Shown here in pieces: positions 8,210 to 15,548 of a stretch of 64,000 nt of DNA. This DNA comes from Streptomyces werraensis. GTDB taxonomy: Bacteria; Actinomycetota; Actinomycetes; Streptomycetales; Streptomycetaceae. Numbering within the stretch: the first letter of the stretch is position 1; each line of letters begins with the position of its first letter. The notes under the pieces are model-generated. The model had not been told where the DNA came from. It did not search any database and saw nothing but the letters and a program-made list of their open reading frames with translations. The stretch spans positions 624,776 through 688,775 of the forward strand of contig BNBX01000002.1 in the NCBI GenBank assembly GCA_014656175.1, written 5' to 3'. The position numbers and the translations under genes are program-made.

Positions 8210-10899
8210 CACCGCGGCCGTCGGAGGAGGCGAGGGAGGCGCTGCGCGCGGCGCGTGAGCGGGGCGCCGCGCCCGGGGACGCGGGCTCTTCCCAGCCGAG
8301 GGGGGAGACGGCCCCTTCGGCCGCGGAGGCCACGCAGCCCGGCTCGGAGCCCCCGGCCGAGGAGGCGCGCGAGGCGCTGCGCGGCGCGGTGGCTTCGGGG
8401 GAGGGGGCCGTGCAGGCCGATCCGTCGGTCCCGGGCGGCCGGGAGGCTCGTGCGTCGGACGCGGCGCGGGAGGCGTTGCGGCGTGCGGGGGCTTCGGGGG
8501 AGGGGGCCGCGCGGGCCGGTGGGTCGTCTCCGGCTGTTCGGGGCCCCCGGCCGTCCGATGCGGCGCGCGAGGCATTGCACCGCGCTCGGCGGGCGCGACG
8601 TGGAGCGTCGGCCGGGGATGTGCGGGCGACCTCTGAGCCGGCCGCCGGTGACGTGGCGCCGCGGGAGAGGAAGGTGTCCTCCCAGGACACCGAGCGTCGG
8701 GCCCCGTCCTCGGCCGCCGGTGGAGAAGCGCCCGGCGGGACGCGTCCGCGCGCGGAGGAGGGTTCCGCCGACCCGTCCGGCGCGTCCCGCGCCGAGGGCG
8801 CTCCCCGCGACGAAGAGGATGCGGCTGCCCCCGCCGGGGCCGGGCCCCGTTCCGCCGACGCCGAGGACGGGCACGAGGTGTCCGGCTCGACAGACGGCAC
8901 GGACTCGCCCCAGGGTTCCCGCCCCGGCGACATCGCCCGGGAGGCGTTGCGCGCCGCCCGTGAGGAACGGGCCCGAGCCCTCGCCCGCGAGCAGGTGGAA
9001 GCGGCGAAGCGTCCCCGTCGTGATCCCGCGCCGCGCATCCCCCGCACCACACGAGGTGACCGCGCCGCCGACCGCCGCGCGCGCGAGATCCGGGAGACCC
9101 TCGCCGACGCGTTCCGCATGCCCGACATGGCGGAGGACCCGACACCCGGCGTGGAGGCGTCTCACGTCACCGCGGACGTCCCGAGGCGCGGCCCCGCCGC
9201 TGAGCCGCCGGGCGCCCTCGCCTCCGACGAGCCGGCTCCCACCCGGGATGCGACGCGGGTCCCCGCCACCGGCCGGGAACCGGCTGCCGACCCGGTCGAG
9301 GGGCCGGCCCCTGCCCCCGGCGGGGAATCCGCTTCCGCCCCGGACCAGGAGCGGGCCTCCGCCTTCGACCGAGCGGTCGCTTCCGGCCCCGGCCGGGGAC
9401 CCGCACCCGGCACTGATGCCGGACCGGCCGGTGCCACGGGTGAGGGACCGGCTGCCGCACCCGCCCGAGGACCGGCCTCCGCCTCCGGCCGCCGGGCACC
9501 GGACCCCGGCCACCCGCGGGGACCGGCCGCCGCCCGCGACCTCCAGGAGCCGCCCGCCCGCCCCGCGCCCGTCGCCCAGCGAGACGTGACCGGCGCCCAG
9601 GCGGCGCACCACGCCAACCACCGTTCCATGGCCGCCCCGACGCGCGACGGCGACCACCGCCGTACCTTCCCGCCGTTCCCGCCCCGCCCCTCCGGTGACG
9701 GTGAACCGTTCGCCGCGACCTGGTGGGGGAGGGCGTGGGTCACCGCGTTGGAGGACGGCGCGCTGGACCCCGCCCGCCTCGCCCGGGGACGCGGCTACGC
9801 CGAGCAGGGGCACGTGGACGCCATCACCGTCACGCCGGGATTGGTCCTGGCGTACGTGCAGGGCAGCCGCCCCCGCCCCTACCGCGTACAGGTGCGCCTG
9901 CGGACGTTCGACGACGCCGACTGGGACCGCTTCCTGGACGCCGCGGCCGACCGCCCAGGTCACATCGCGGCCCTGCTGGACAAGGAGATGCCGCAGTCCC
10001 TCGCCGACTGCGGGGTCCCTCTCCTCCCCGGCCCGGGCGACCTCGCCCCCCGCTGCAGCTGCCCCGACTCGGGTCACCCGTGCAAGCACGCGGCCGCCCT
10101 CTGCTACCAGACCGCCCGCCTGCTGGACGCCGACCCGTTCGTGCTGCTCCTGCTGCGCGGGCGCGGCGAGCGCGAGGTGATCGACGCGCTGTCCCGTCTC
10201 AGCGCGACCCGCGCCGCACGGGCGGCCCAGGGACGGGAGCCGGAGCCGCTGCCGGGCCTGCGCGCCACCGACGCCGTGTCCCGCCGAGGTCCGGAACTCC
10301 CGCCGCTGCCCGCGCCGTTGCCCCCTCCGTCGCACCCGGAGCAGCCGCCCGTCTACCCGGCGTCCCCGGGCGGGCCGGACCCCTTCGCGCTGGACCAGCT
10401 CGCCACCGACGCGGCGGCCCGCGCGCACGCCCTGCTCACCACGGGCCGTGACCCGGTCGGCCCGCTCTCCCTGTGGCACGACGCGGTGCGTCTGGCCGCA
10501 GCCCGCCCCGGCTCGGGGCTGACCGCCGGCACCCGCGCGCTGTACGCGTCACTGGCCCGCGCGGCCGGCCGCACGCCCGGCGACCTGGCGCGCGCGGTCG
10601 CCGCGTGGCGGCAGGGCGGCCCGACCGGACTGGCCGTACTGGAGGAGCCGTGGGACCCGCCGGCCGGCCGCTTCGACCGCGCCCGCCCGCTGCTGCTCGC
10701 GGCGGACCTCCCCGCCTTCCGGCCGTGGCGCAACCGCCTCACCCACCCCCGGGGCCACGTCCAGCTCCGGCTGGGCCGCGACCACCTCTGGTACGCGTAC
10801 GAGTCGGAGCCGGGCCAGGACGACTGGTGGCCGCGCGGCACCCCTGACCCCGACCCGGTCGGCGCCCTCACCGGCCTGGACACCCTCGGCGACGCCTGA
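8206..10899 (+). CDS. SWIM zinc-finger protein with repeated, disordered N-terminal half
   Basis: An 897-residue protein coupled to the SNF2 gene by a 4-base overlap. The first 460 or so residues are Pro/Ala/Gly/charge-rich and carry five copies of a motif around [DE]xAREALRxA (for example SEEAREALRAARERG, SDAAREALRRAGASGEG, GDIAREALRAAREER). The conserved part begins near residue 490 with a WWGRAWV segment; the zinc finger is CSCPDSGHPCKHAAAL, matching CxCx(n)CxH. The C-terminal part is helical. SWIM fingers bind DNA or protein, and the neighbour implies action on SNF2-remodelled DNA. The disordered half may be lineage-specific. Confidence 0.85.
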   Translation: MTPRPSEEAREALRAARERGAAPGDAGSSQPRGETAPSAAEATQPGSEPPAEEAREALRGAVASGEGAVQADPSVPGGREARASDAAREALRRAGASGEGAARAGGSSPAVRGPRPSDAAREALHRARRARRGASAGDVRATSEPAAGDVAPRERKVSSQDTERRAPSSAAGGEAPGGTRPRAEEGSADPSGASRAEGAPRDEEDAAAPAGAGPRSADAEDGHEVSGSTDGTDSPQGSRPGDIAREALRAAREERARALAREQVEAAKRPRRDPAPRIPRTTRGDRAADRRAREIRETLADAFRMPDMAEDPTPGVEASHVTADVPRRGPAAEPPGALASDEPAPTRDATRVPATGREPAADPVEGPAPAPGGESASAPDQERASAFDRAVASGPGRGPAPGTDAGPAGATGEGPAAAPARGPASASGRRAPDPGHPRGPAAARDLQEPPARPAPVAQRDVTGAQAAHHANHRSMAAPTRDGDHRRTFPPFPPRPSGDGEPFAATWWGRAWVTALEDGALDPARLARGRGYAEQGHVDAITVTPGLVLAYVQGSRPRPYRVQVRLRTFDDADWDRFLDAAADRPGHIAALLDKEMPQSLADCGVPLLPGPGDLAPRCSCPDSGHPCKHAAALCYQTARLLDADPFVLLLLRGRGEREVIDALSRLSATRAARAAQGREPEPLPGLRATDAVSRRGPELPPLPAPLPPPSHPEQPPVYPASPGGPDPFALDQLATDAAARAHALLTTGRDPVGPLSLWHDAVRLAAARPGSGLTAGTRALYASLARAAGRTPGDLARAVAAWRQGGPTGLAVLEEPWDPPAGRFDRARPLLLAADLPAFRPWRNRLTHPRGHVQLRLGRDHLWYAYESEPGQDDWWPRGTPDPDPVGALTGLDTLGDA

Positions 10900-10929
10900 C
10901 AGCACGCACCTCGCCCCGAACACGCTCGC

Positions 10930-10956
10930 CGGCCCCGCCTCCGAAGGCGCGGGCCG
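10930..10956. terminator. GC-rich hairpin between convergent genes
   Basis: CGGCCCCGCCT (10930-10940) and AGGCGCGGGCCG (10945-10956) form a stem with one bulge and a CCGA loop. It lies 31 bases after the SWIM gene stop and before the convergent ArsR gene, so it may end both transcripts. Confidence 0.5.
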
Positions 10957-11018
10957 GGCCGTTTCGACCCCGCGGCACACGACCGGCACGGCCCGCCCAT
11001 GAGGCGCCCGCGTCCGCC

Positions 11019-11384
11019 CTATTCCTCCCCGCCCCCGGGCACCGACGGCACCGGTACGTCCACCTGCCGCAGTTCCGCGAGGAGTTCGGTCTGGCCGGCC
11101 AGCAGTTCCGTGAGGATCCGCCGGGCCGCGCGGAGCAGTTCGGCGACGTCGCCGCCGGCCAGGGCGTACGTCACGGTGGAGCCCTCCCGTACGGAGACGA
11201 CGATGCCGGACCGGCGCAGTACCGCCAACTGCTGGGAGAGGCTGGACGGTTCGATGTCGATGTCGGCGAGCAGGTCCCGCACCGGCACCGGCCCGTGCTG
11301 CAACAGCTCCAGCACCCGGATGCGCACCGGGTGCCCCAGCATCCGGAAGAACTCTGCCTTGGCCTGGTAGAGGGGGACTTGCAT
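11019..11384 (-). CDS. ArsR-family winged-helix repressor
   Basis: A 121-residue regulator. The winged helix runs from LYQAKAEFFRMLGHPVRIRVLELL to the recognition helix SSLSQQLAVLRRSGIV and wing SVREGSTVTYAL. The ELLQHG region has no clear CxC metal site, so it may not sense arsenic-type metals. The ATG at 11384 is preferred over longer in-frame starts because GGGAG sits about 8 bases upstream. ArsR repressors of this subtype often stand beside transporter genes, but none is adjacent here. A dyad at 11538-11551 upstream could be an operator. Confidence 0.85.
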   Translation of the reverse strand: MQVPLYQAKAEFFRMLGHPVRIRVLELLQHGPVPVRDLLADIDIEPSSLSQQLAVLRRSGIVVSVREGSTVTYALAGGDVAELLRAARRILTELLAGQTELLAELRQVDVPVPSVPGGGEE

Positions 11385-11537
11385 GGGTGCGCGCTCCCTG
11401 CCGCGTCGGGAATGGTCTCCGCTGTGCGGCGGCGCCCTGAGCGGGCGCAGCCGCACGATGTGCCGTCCTTCGCCGCCGATCCTCCTGGCTGGGCGTGACA
11501 CGCACCCACGGCTTGGGACCATGTTCATGTGGAGACT

Positions 11538-11551
11538 TGAAGAAATCTTCA
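11538..11551. promoter_or_regulatory. Dyad TGAAGA-AA-TCTTCA, possible ArsR site
   Basis: Perfect 6-bp arms with a 2-base centre lie between the roadblock gene end and the ArsR gene start, about 154 bases before the ArsR start codon. The AT-rich content stands out against the neighbouring sequence. The link to ArsR is inferred from position only. Confidence 0.4.
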
Positions 11552-11587
11552 CATCGTGGGCGCGCGTCGGCCGTGACCCGGGGCGGC

Positions 11588-11962
11588 TCACACTTCCAGC
11601 TGTTCCTCGACCCGCTTGAGCTGGTGGCGGGCCATCGCCAGGTTCGAACGGGACTTGTCCAGCACGAGGTACAGGAACAGGCCGTTGCCGCTGCGGCCGG
11701 TGACCAGCCGGATCAGGTGGTACTGGGACTCCAGGGTGATGAGGATGTCCTCGATCTGCCCGGTGAGGCCCAGCAGTTCCATCGTGCGCACCTTGGCGCG
11801 GATCACGTCGGTGTTGCCGGCGGCCGCGACGGTCAGGTCCAGGTCCTTCCCTCCGCCCAGGGTGCCCAGCGCCATGCCGCTCGAGTAGTCGACGACGGCC
11901 GCACCCAGGGCCCCCTCGACGTTGGTCATCATGTCCTTCAGCGACACTTCCACAGTTGCCAC
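11588..11962 (-). CDS. Roadblock/LC7-domain protein
   Basis: A 124-residue single roadblock/LC7 domain, the fold that forms dimeric scaffolds for small Ras-like GTPases (MglB-type). VEGALGAAVVDYSSGMALGTLGGG and the C-terminal helix RSNLAMARHQLKRVEEQL are typical. The GTG at 11962 (VATVEVSLKDM) is chosen because GAGAGG lies about 10 bases upstream and residues before it look non-coding. In Streptomyces such proteins often belong to conservon operons with a kinase and GTPase, but none is present here, so this is an orphan. Confidence 0.8.
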   Translation of the reverse strand: MATVEVSLKDMMTNVEGALGAAVVDYSSGMALGTLGGGKDLDLTVAAAGNTDVIRAKVRTMELLGLTGQIEDILITLESQYHLIRLVTGRSGNGLFLYLVLDKSRSNLAMARHQLKRVEEQLEV

Positions 11963-12185
11963 GGGCGTCTGCCTCTCAGTCGTTACGTGGTCGCGGCGGC
12001 CTCGAGGGGCAGCACTTCCGCCCTGGCCGCGCTCGAACGGTAGGCGCACAGAACGTGTCGAAGCGTGGGGATTTCCGTGGATGATCTGTGGTGATCGCAT
12101 GCTTGTGCCGGGGAACGCCTGTTTGGTCGAAGTCAGTTCGAAAAAGCATCGAACGAACGGACAACGACAGACTCGATCAGATGAC

Positions 12186-12860
12186 TCAGCGGGCCTGGCG
12201 GGCGTCCACCGGCTCCGCCGTCACGACGAGGTTGGCGGTGTAACCGCCGCGTTCCGGCTCGAACGGCGGCGCGCAGGTGATGAGCGTGAGCACCGGCGGC
12301 CCGGAGCGGCGGAAGGCGGACGGCGGCAGCTCGTCCTTCGGGACGGTGGCGCGCGCGGTGACGCGGTAGGCGACGGGCTCGGCCCCCGCCCGCCGCACCT
12401 CCACGGTGTCCCCGGCCCGTACGTCCCTGAGCGCGGCGAACTCGCCCAGGTCACCCGTCTCGCCGTCGAGGTGCCCCACCAGCACCGCCGACCCCTCCGA
12501 ACTGCCGGGAGCGGGCCCGTACCGGTACCAGCCGGCCACGGCCGGGTCGTCCGGGACGGTCATGTCCCCCCGCGGGGTCACGCCGACGCCCTCGACCCGG
12601 GCGTCGAGCCCGACACCGGGCACGAGGACACGCGCGGGCGCGGGCTGCCGCACGACCGTCCGGCCGGCCATGGACGGCGGCGACGCGGCGCCGGACGGCT
12701 TGACGGCAGACGCCGACGGTGCGGCGCCGAAGCCGACGGGCGGGGCGGCCTGCTGCCGCCCCTGCGCCGACCCCAGCACACCGAGGACCACCGCCGCGAC
12801 GGCCGCCAGGACGGCGACCGCCACGGCCGGTCCCCCGCGCCGCCGCGAGGTGTCACCCAC
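12186..12860 (-). CDS. Class F sortase
   Basis: A 224-residue membrane-anchored cysteine transpeptidase. An N-terminal TM segment (AVAVAVLAAVAAVVLGVLG) is followed by a Pro/Ala linker and the sortase barrel. The catalytic His is in VLVGHLDG, the Cys in LTLITCAPPF, and the Arg probably in PERGGYTANLVV. The GTG at 12860 overlaps the end of the DUF4397 gene by 8 bases, so translation is coupled. Class F sortases in actinobacteria often pair with a DUF4397 protein; whether they anchor proteins by a standard LPxTG signal is unclear, and no such signal is seen in the partner. Confidence 0.87.
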   Translation of the reverse strand: MGDTSRRRGGPAVAVAVLAAVAAVVLGVLGSAQGRQQAAPPVGFGAAPSASAVKPSGAASPPSMAGRTVVRQPAPARVLVPGVGLDARVEGVGVTPRGDMTVPDDPAVAGWYRYGPAPGSSEGSAVLVGHLDGETGDLGEFAALRDVRAGDTVEVRRAGAEPVAYRVTARATVPKDELPPSAFRRSGPPVLTLITCAPPFEPERGGYTANLVVTAEPVDARQAR

Positions 12861-13689
12861 GCCTGCCCGCCGAGCGACGGGCGGCCAGCACGCCGGCCAC
12901 GGCGACCGCGCCGCCGGCGACGGCCCAGCCCGGCGTCCAGTCCGTGGAGTTGGCGGACACGGCGGTGCCGTCACCGCCCGCGTGGACGGCCTTCGGCATG
13001 GAGTCCATGCCGCTGAACTTCTGCGTGGCCAGGGCGAGGTTCTTGTCCTCGGCGCTGCCCCAGGCGTAGACGACGGTGCCGGCGCCCTCCGCCACGTTCA
13101 CCTCGGCCGGTCCGACGGCCACGGTGTCGGTGCCGGCGAGAACCACGTCGGCGTCGACGGTTCCCGCGTCGACCACGGCGGTGTCCTCGTCCGGATTCGT
13201 CAGACCGGTGAAGACGGGCTCGCCGCCCGCGCGCACGTCCACGGCGGGCGCGGCCGCGATGTGGCGTACGGTCAGCCGGCCCTTGCCCGCGTCGACCTTG
13301 GAGACGTCGTCGGCGAACGCGGTCAGCCGGGGCGTGCCGTCGGCGCCGAGATGGGCGGCGATCGTGGCGGTGTCGCCCTCGCCGACCTCGACCTTCTTCT
13401 CCAGGGCGGGATCGCCGCCGGGGCCCTGGCCCGCCTCGAAGATCTGGATGTCGTAGGTGCCGGCCTGGAGGGACTGCGGCTCGGTCACCGTGCCGGGCTC
13501 GAAGCCGGAGAGGAGTTCGTCGCCGTTGGCGTACACGTCGACCGTCATGCCGGGGATGCCGTGCACGACGGAGACCATCGCCGTGTCCTGCTCGGCCGAG
13601 GGGGCGGCCATGGCGGGTGCGGCGACGCCGAGCGCGAGGGCGCAGGCACCGGTGGAGGCGGCGACGGCGACGGGGAAACGGGAGCGCAT
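12853..13689 (-). CDS. Secreted DUF4397 protein with C-terminal membrane segment
   Basis: A 278-residue exported protein. Residues 1-31 form a Sec signal peptide ending AMAAPS. The DUF4397 region starts at VSVVHGIPGMTVDVYANGDELL and repeats a related beta unit at LTVRHIAAAPAVDVRAGG. The C-terminus is a TM helix (WAVAGGAVAVAGVLAA) followed by RRSAGRRG, like a sorting-signal tail but without LPxTG or LAxTG before it. The ATG at 13689 is favoured by GAAAGG about 10 bases upstream; an ATG at 13698 is an alternative. Paired with the sortase gene, it is inferred to be the sortase substrate or partner at the cell surface. Confidence 0.85.
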   Translation of the reverse strand: MRSRFPVAVAASTGACALALGVAAPAMAAPSAEQDTAMVSVVHGIPGMTVDVYANGDELLSGFEPGTVTEPQSLQAGTYDIQIFEAGQGPGGDPALEKKVEVGEGDTATIAAHLGADGTPRLTAFADDVSKVDAGKGRLTVRHIAAAPAVDVRAGGEPVFTGLTNPDEDTAVVDAGTVDADVVLAGTDTVAVGPAEVNVAEGAGTVVYAWGSAEDKNLALATQKFSGMDSMPKAVHAGGDGTAVSANSTDWTPGWAVAGGAVAVAGVLAARRSAGRRG

Positions 13690-13769
13690 GGGGACCATCC
13701 CTTTCGAAGGAGTGCCGCTCACTGCGGGACTGGGCCCAGTGTCGATCCGGCAAATCGACGCAGACAACA

Positions 13770-13788
13770 TGCGTCGTTCGTGCGTCGT
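13770..13788. promoter_or_regulatory. Direct repeat TGCGTCGT before the MerR gene
   Basis: TGCGTCGT occurs at 13770-13777 and again at 13781-13788, an 11-base period, in the 117-base region shared by the divergent DUF4397 and MerR genes. The copies end 18 bases before the MerR start. It may be an operator, but this rests on position only. Confidence 0.35.
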
Positions 13789-13806
13789 AAGACGTACGGT
13801 GGGGGC

Positions 13807-14793
13807 ATGAGCGAGAGCACGGAAGACGCCGGATCCGGTGGGGGGCTGACCACCGGCGAGGTGGCGCGCCGCCTGGGCGTCGCCCCGACCACGGTCCGCA
13901 CCTGGGACCACCGCTACGGCCTCGGCCCCGACCGTCACACCGGCGGCCGGCACCGCCGCTGGACCCCGGCGGACGTGGCCCGCCTGGAGCGGATGTGCGC
14001 GCTCACGGCGACGGGCATCCCGCCGGCCGAGGCGGCACGGCTGGCCCGGGAGACGCCGGCGCCGGCACCGGATGCCGGCCCGGAGCCGTCCGCCCGACCG
14101 CGCCCCGCGCCCACACCCGTGCCCCCCTCCCGCGCGGGCAGCGGCCTGCGCCTGGGCGACGCACGCCAGGAGTGCAAGGGCATCGCCCGCGCCGCCCTCC
14201 GCCTCGACGCGGCCGCACTCGACCGGCTGCTGCTCGACGCGATACGGGAACACGGCCTGGTCGCCGCCTGGACGGAGGTGATCGTGCCGACGCTGCAGGC
14301 CGTGGGGCGCAAGTGGGAGTCGTCGGGGGAGCGGTACGTCGAGGTGGAGCACTTCCTCTCCTGGCACGTCTCGGGCGCCCTCCGCCGCGCCGCACCGGAC
14401 ACGGTCCCCGACCGCCCGGGCGCGACGACCGTCCTGGCCTGCGTGCCGGGGGAGAACCACACGCTCGCCCTCGAGGTGCTGAACGCCGCACTGGCCGAAC
14501 GCGGCATCCCTGTACGGATGTTCGGCGGCGCGCTCCCGGTCGAGTCCCTGATCGCGGCGGTCCGCAGAACCGGCCCGGCGGCGGTCGCCCTGTGGGCCCA
14601 GTCCCGCACGACGGCGAGCCGCCCCCTGGCCCAGCACGTGGCGGCGATGGAATGGGGCGTACGAGGCGCCCGCCGCAGCCCTCTGGTCCTCACCCTCGGC
14701 CCCGGCTGGTCGGGCCGCCCCGTCCCGGGCACGGCCCGTCCCCATGGCCTGGCGGACACGGTGCAGGCGCTGGAGGGCCTGGCGGCCCGCTGA
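13807..14793 (+). CDS. MerR-type regulator with cobalamin-binding-like domain
   Basis: A 328-residue regulator laid out like CarH/LitR. The MerR winged helix occupies about residues 14-80 (LTTGEVARRLGVAPTTVRTWDHRYGL). A Pro-rich linker leads to a helical bundle with KWESSGERYVEVEHF, close to the W-x9-EH light-sensor signature but with ten spacing residues. A Rossmann B12-binding-like domain follows, with ENHTLA where CarH-type proteins have DxHxxG, so the His ligand is kept but the Asp and Gly are not. No carotenoid genes or LitS-type sigma factor are nearby. It may bind cobalamin in an altered way or have lost it. It diverges from the DUF4397/sortase pair. Confidence 0.82.
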   Translation: MSESTEDAGSGGGLTTGEVARRLGVAPTTVRTWDHRYGLGPDRHTGGRHRRWTPADVARLERMCALTATGIPPAEAARLARETPAPAPDAGPEPSARPRPAPTPVPPSRAGSGLRLGDARQECKGIARAALRLDAAALDRLLLDAIREHGLVAAWTEVIVPTLQAVGRKWESSGERYVEVEHFLSWHVSGALRRAAPDTVPDRPGATTVLACVPGENHTLALEVLNAALAERGIPVRMFGGALPVESLIAAVRRTGPAAVALWAQSRTTASRPLAQHVAAMEWGVRGARRSPLVLTLGPGWSGRPVPGTARPHGLADTVQALEGLAAR

Positions 14794-14943
14794 GAACCGT
14801 GCGGGTCACCCCGTCGCCGACGGGCTCCCGCCACCGCGTGCGCGGAGGCTGCTGGTGAGGACGTGGACGCTGCCCAGGAGGGGCTGCCCGGAGCGGGGAC
14901 GATCCGCCCCCACAGTGGTCGCAGGCCCGGGACGGGGACGGCG

Positions 14944-15360
14944 TCAGTCGGTGGACAGCGCCTGCAGCAGATCACCGACCTGGGGGTCGGGCAGGGAGCG
15001 GGCGACATCGGCCTGGGCGACCATGCCGACCAGGTCGTGCCCGTCGATCACCGGCAGGCGGCGCACCTTGTGCGCGGACATGGTGCGCAGGATCTCCTGC
15101 ACGTCGTCGTCGGCACCGATGGTGACGGCCTCGCCCTGGGCCAGTTCCCCGGCCGGACAGGTGGCCGGGTCCTTGCCGGCGCCCAAGACCTTCACCACGA
15201 TGTCCCGGTCGGTCAGGACACCCTTCAGCTTGTTGTCGGTGCCGCAGATCGGCAGGGCGCCGACCCCGAGGTCCTTCATCTTGCGTGCCGCGTCCAGCAC
15301 CGTCTCCTCGGCGCCGACGCATTCGGCTCCGCCGGTCATGATGTCTCGCGCCTTGGTCAT
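14944..15360 (-). CDS. CBS-domain-pair protein (HRP1-like)
   Basis: A 138-residue protein made only of two CBS motifs: ARDIMTGGAECVGAEETV to LTDRDIVVKVL, then EAVTIGADDDVQEILRTMSAHKVRRLPVID to VGMVAQADVARSL. Stand-alone CBS pairs bind adenine nucleotides and may act as energy sensors; the mycobacterial hypoxia protein HRP1 (Rv2626c) has this architecture. The ATG at 15360 has AAGGGAAG upstream. It diverges from a baeRF-type gene resembling Rv2629, which in mycobacteria belongs to the same DosR hypoxia regulon. Confidence 0.87.
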   Translation of the reverse strand: MTKARDIMTGGAECVGAEETVLDAARKMKDLGVGALPICGTDNKLKGVLTDRDIVVKVLGAGKDPATCPAGELAQGEAVTIGADDDVQEILRTMSAHKVRRLPVIDGHDLVGMVAQADVARSLPDPQVGDLLQALSTD

Positions 15361-15430
15361 GGACTTCCCTTCTTCGGTGTGCCGCCTCCGGCACGCGGGC
15401 CGAGGGGCGGCGACTGGTCGGATGCGACAT

Positions 15431-15493
15431 GGGTTCCCGGGCACTACGGCTGGTAACGGCTCCTGCCCCTCCTTTCTCGTCACCGGGTTCCCG
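15431..15493. promoter_or_regulatory. Repeated GGGTTCCCG in a divergent promoter region
   Basis: GGGTTCCCG occurs at 15431-15439 and 15485-15493, a 54-base step (about five helical turns), in the 188-base region between the divergent CBS and baeRF genes. It is not a canonical DosR box. It may bind a shared regulator of the pair. Confidence 0.4.
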
Positions 15494-15548
15494 TGTGTCT
15501 CCCGCCCTGCTTCGGGCACCCGGCCGGCAACGGACCGAAGGAGGAAAA

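Noticed and set aside
9162..9743. Minus-strand Pro/Gly-rich frames opposite the SWIM gene
   Set aside because: They mirror the low-complexity repeats of the plus-strand protein and have no ribosome site or known domain.
12127..12141. TCGAA-GTCAG-TTCGA dyad as an SOS (LexA) box
   Set aside because: The actinobacterial LexA consensus needs TCGAAC-N4-GTTCGA (six bases between TCGAA and TTCGA). This dyad has five, and the nearby genes are not repair genes.
12853..14745. A single long minus-strand protein covering the DUF4397 gene and continuing opposite the MerR gene
   Set aside because: The extra N-terminal part is the antisense of the MerR coding region. A ribosome site and signal peptide place the true start at 13689.
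15361..15548. DosR/DevR box between the CBS and baeRF genes
   Set aside because: No sequence close to the DosR palindrome (GGGACTN4AGTCCC type) is present; only the GGGTTCCCG repeat is seen.
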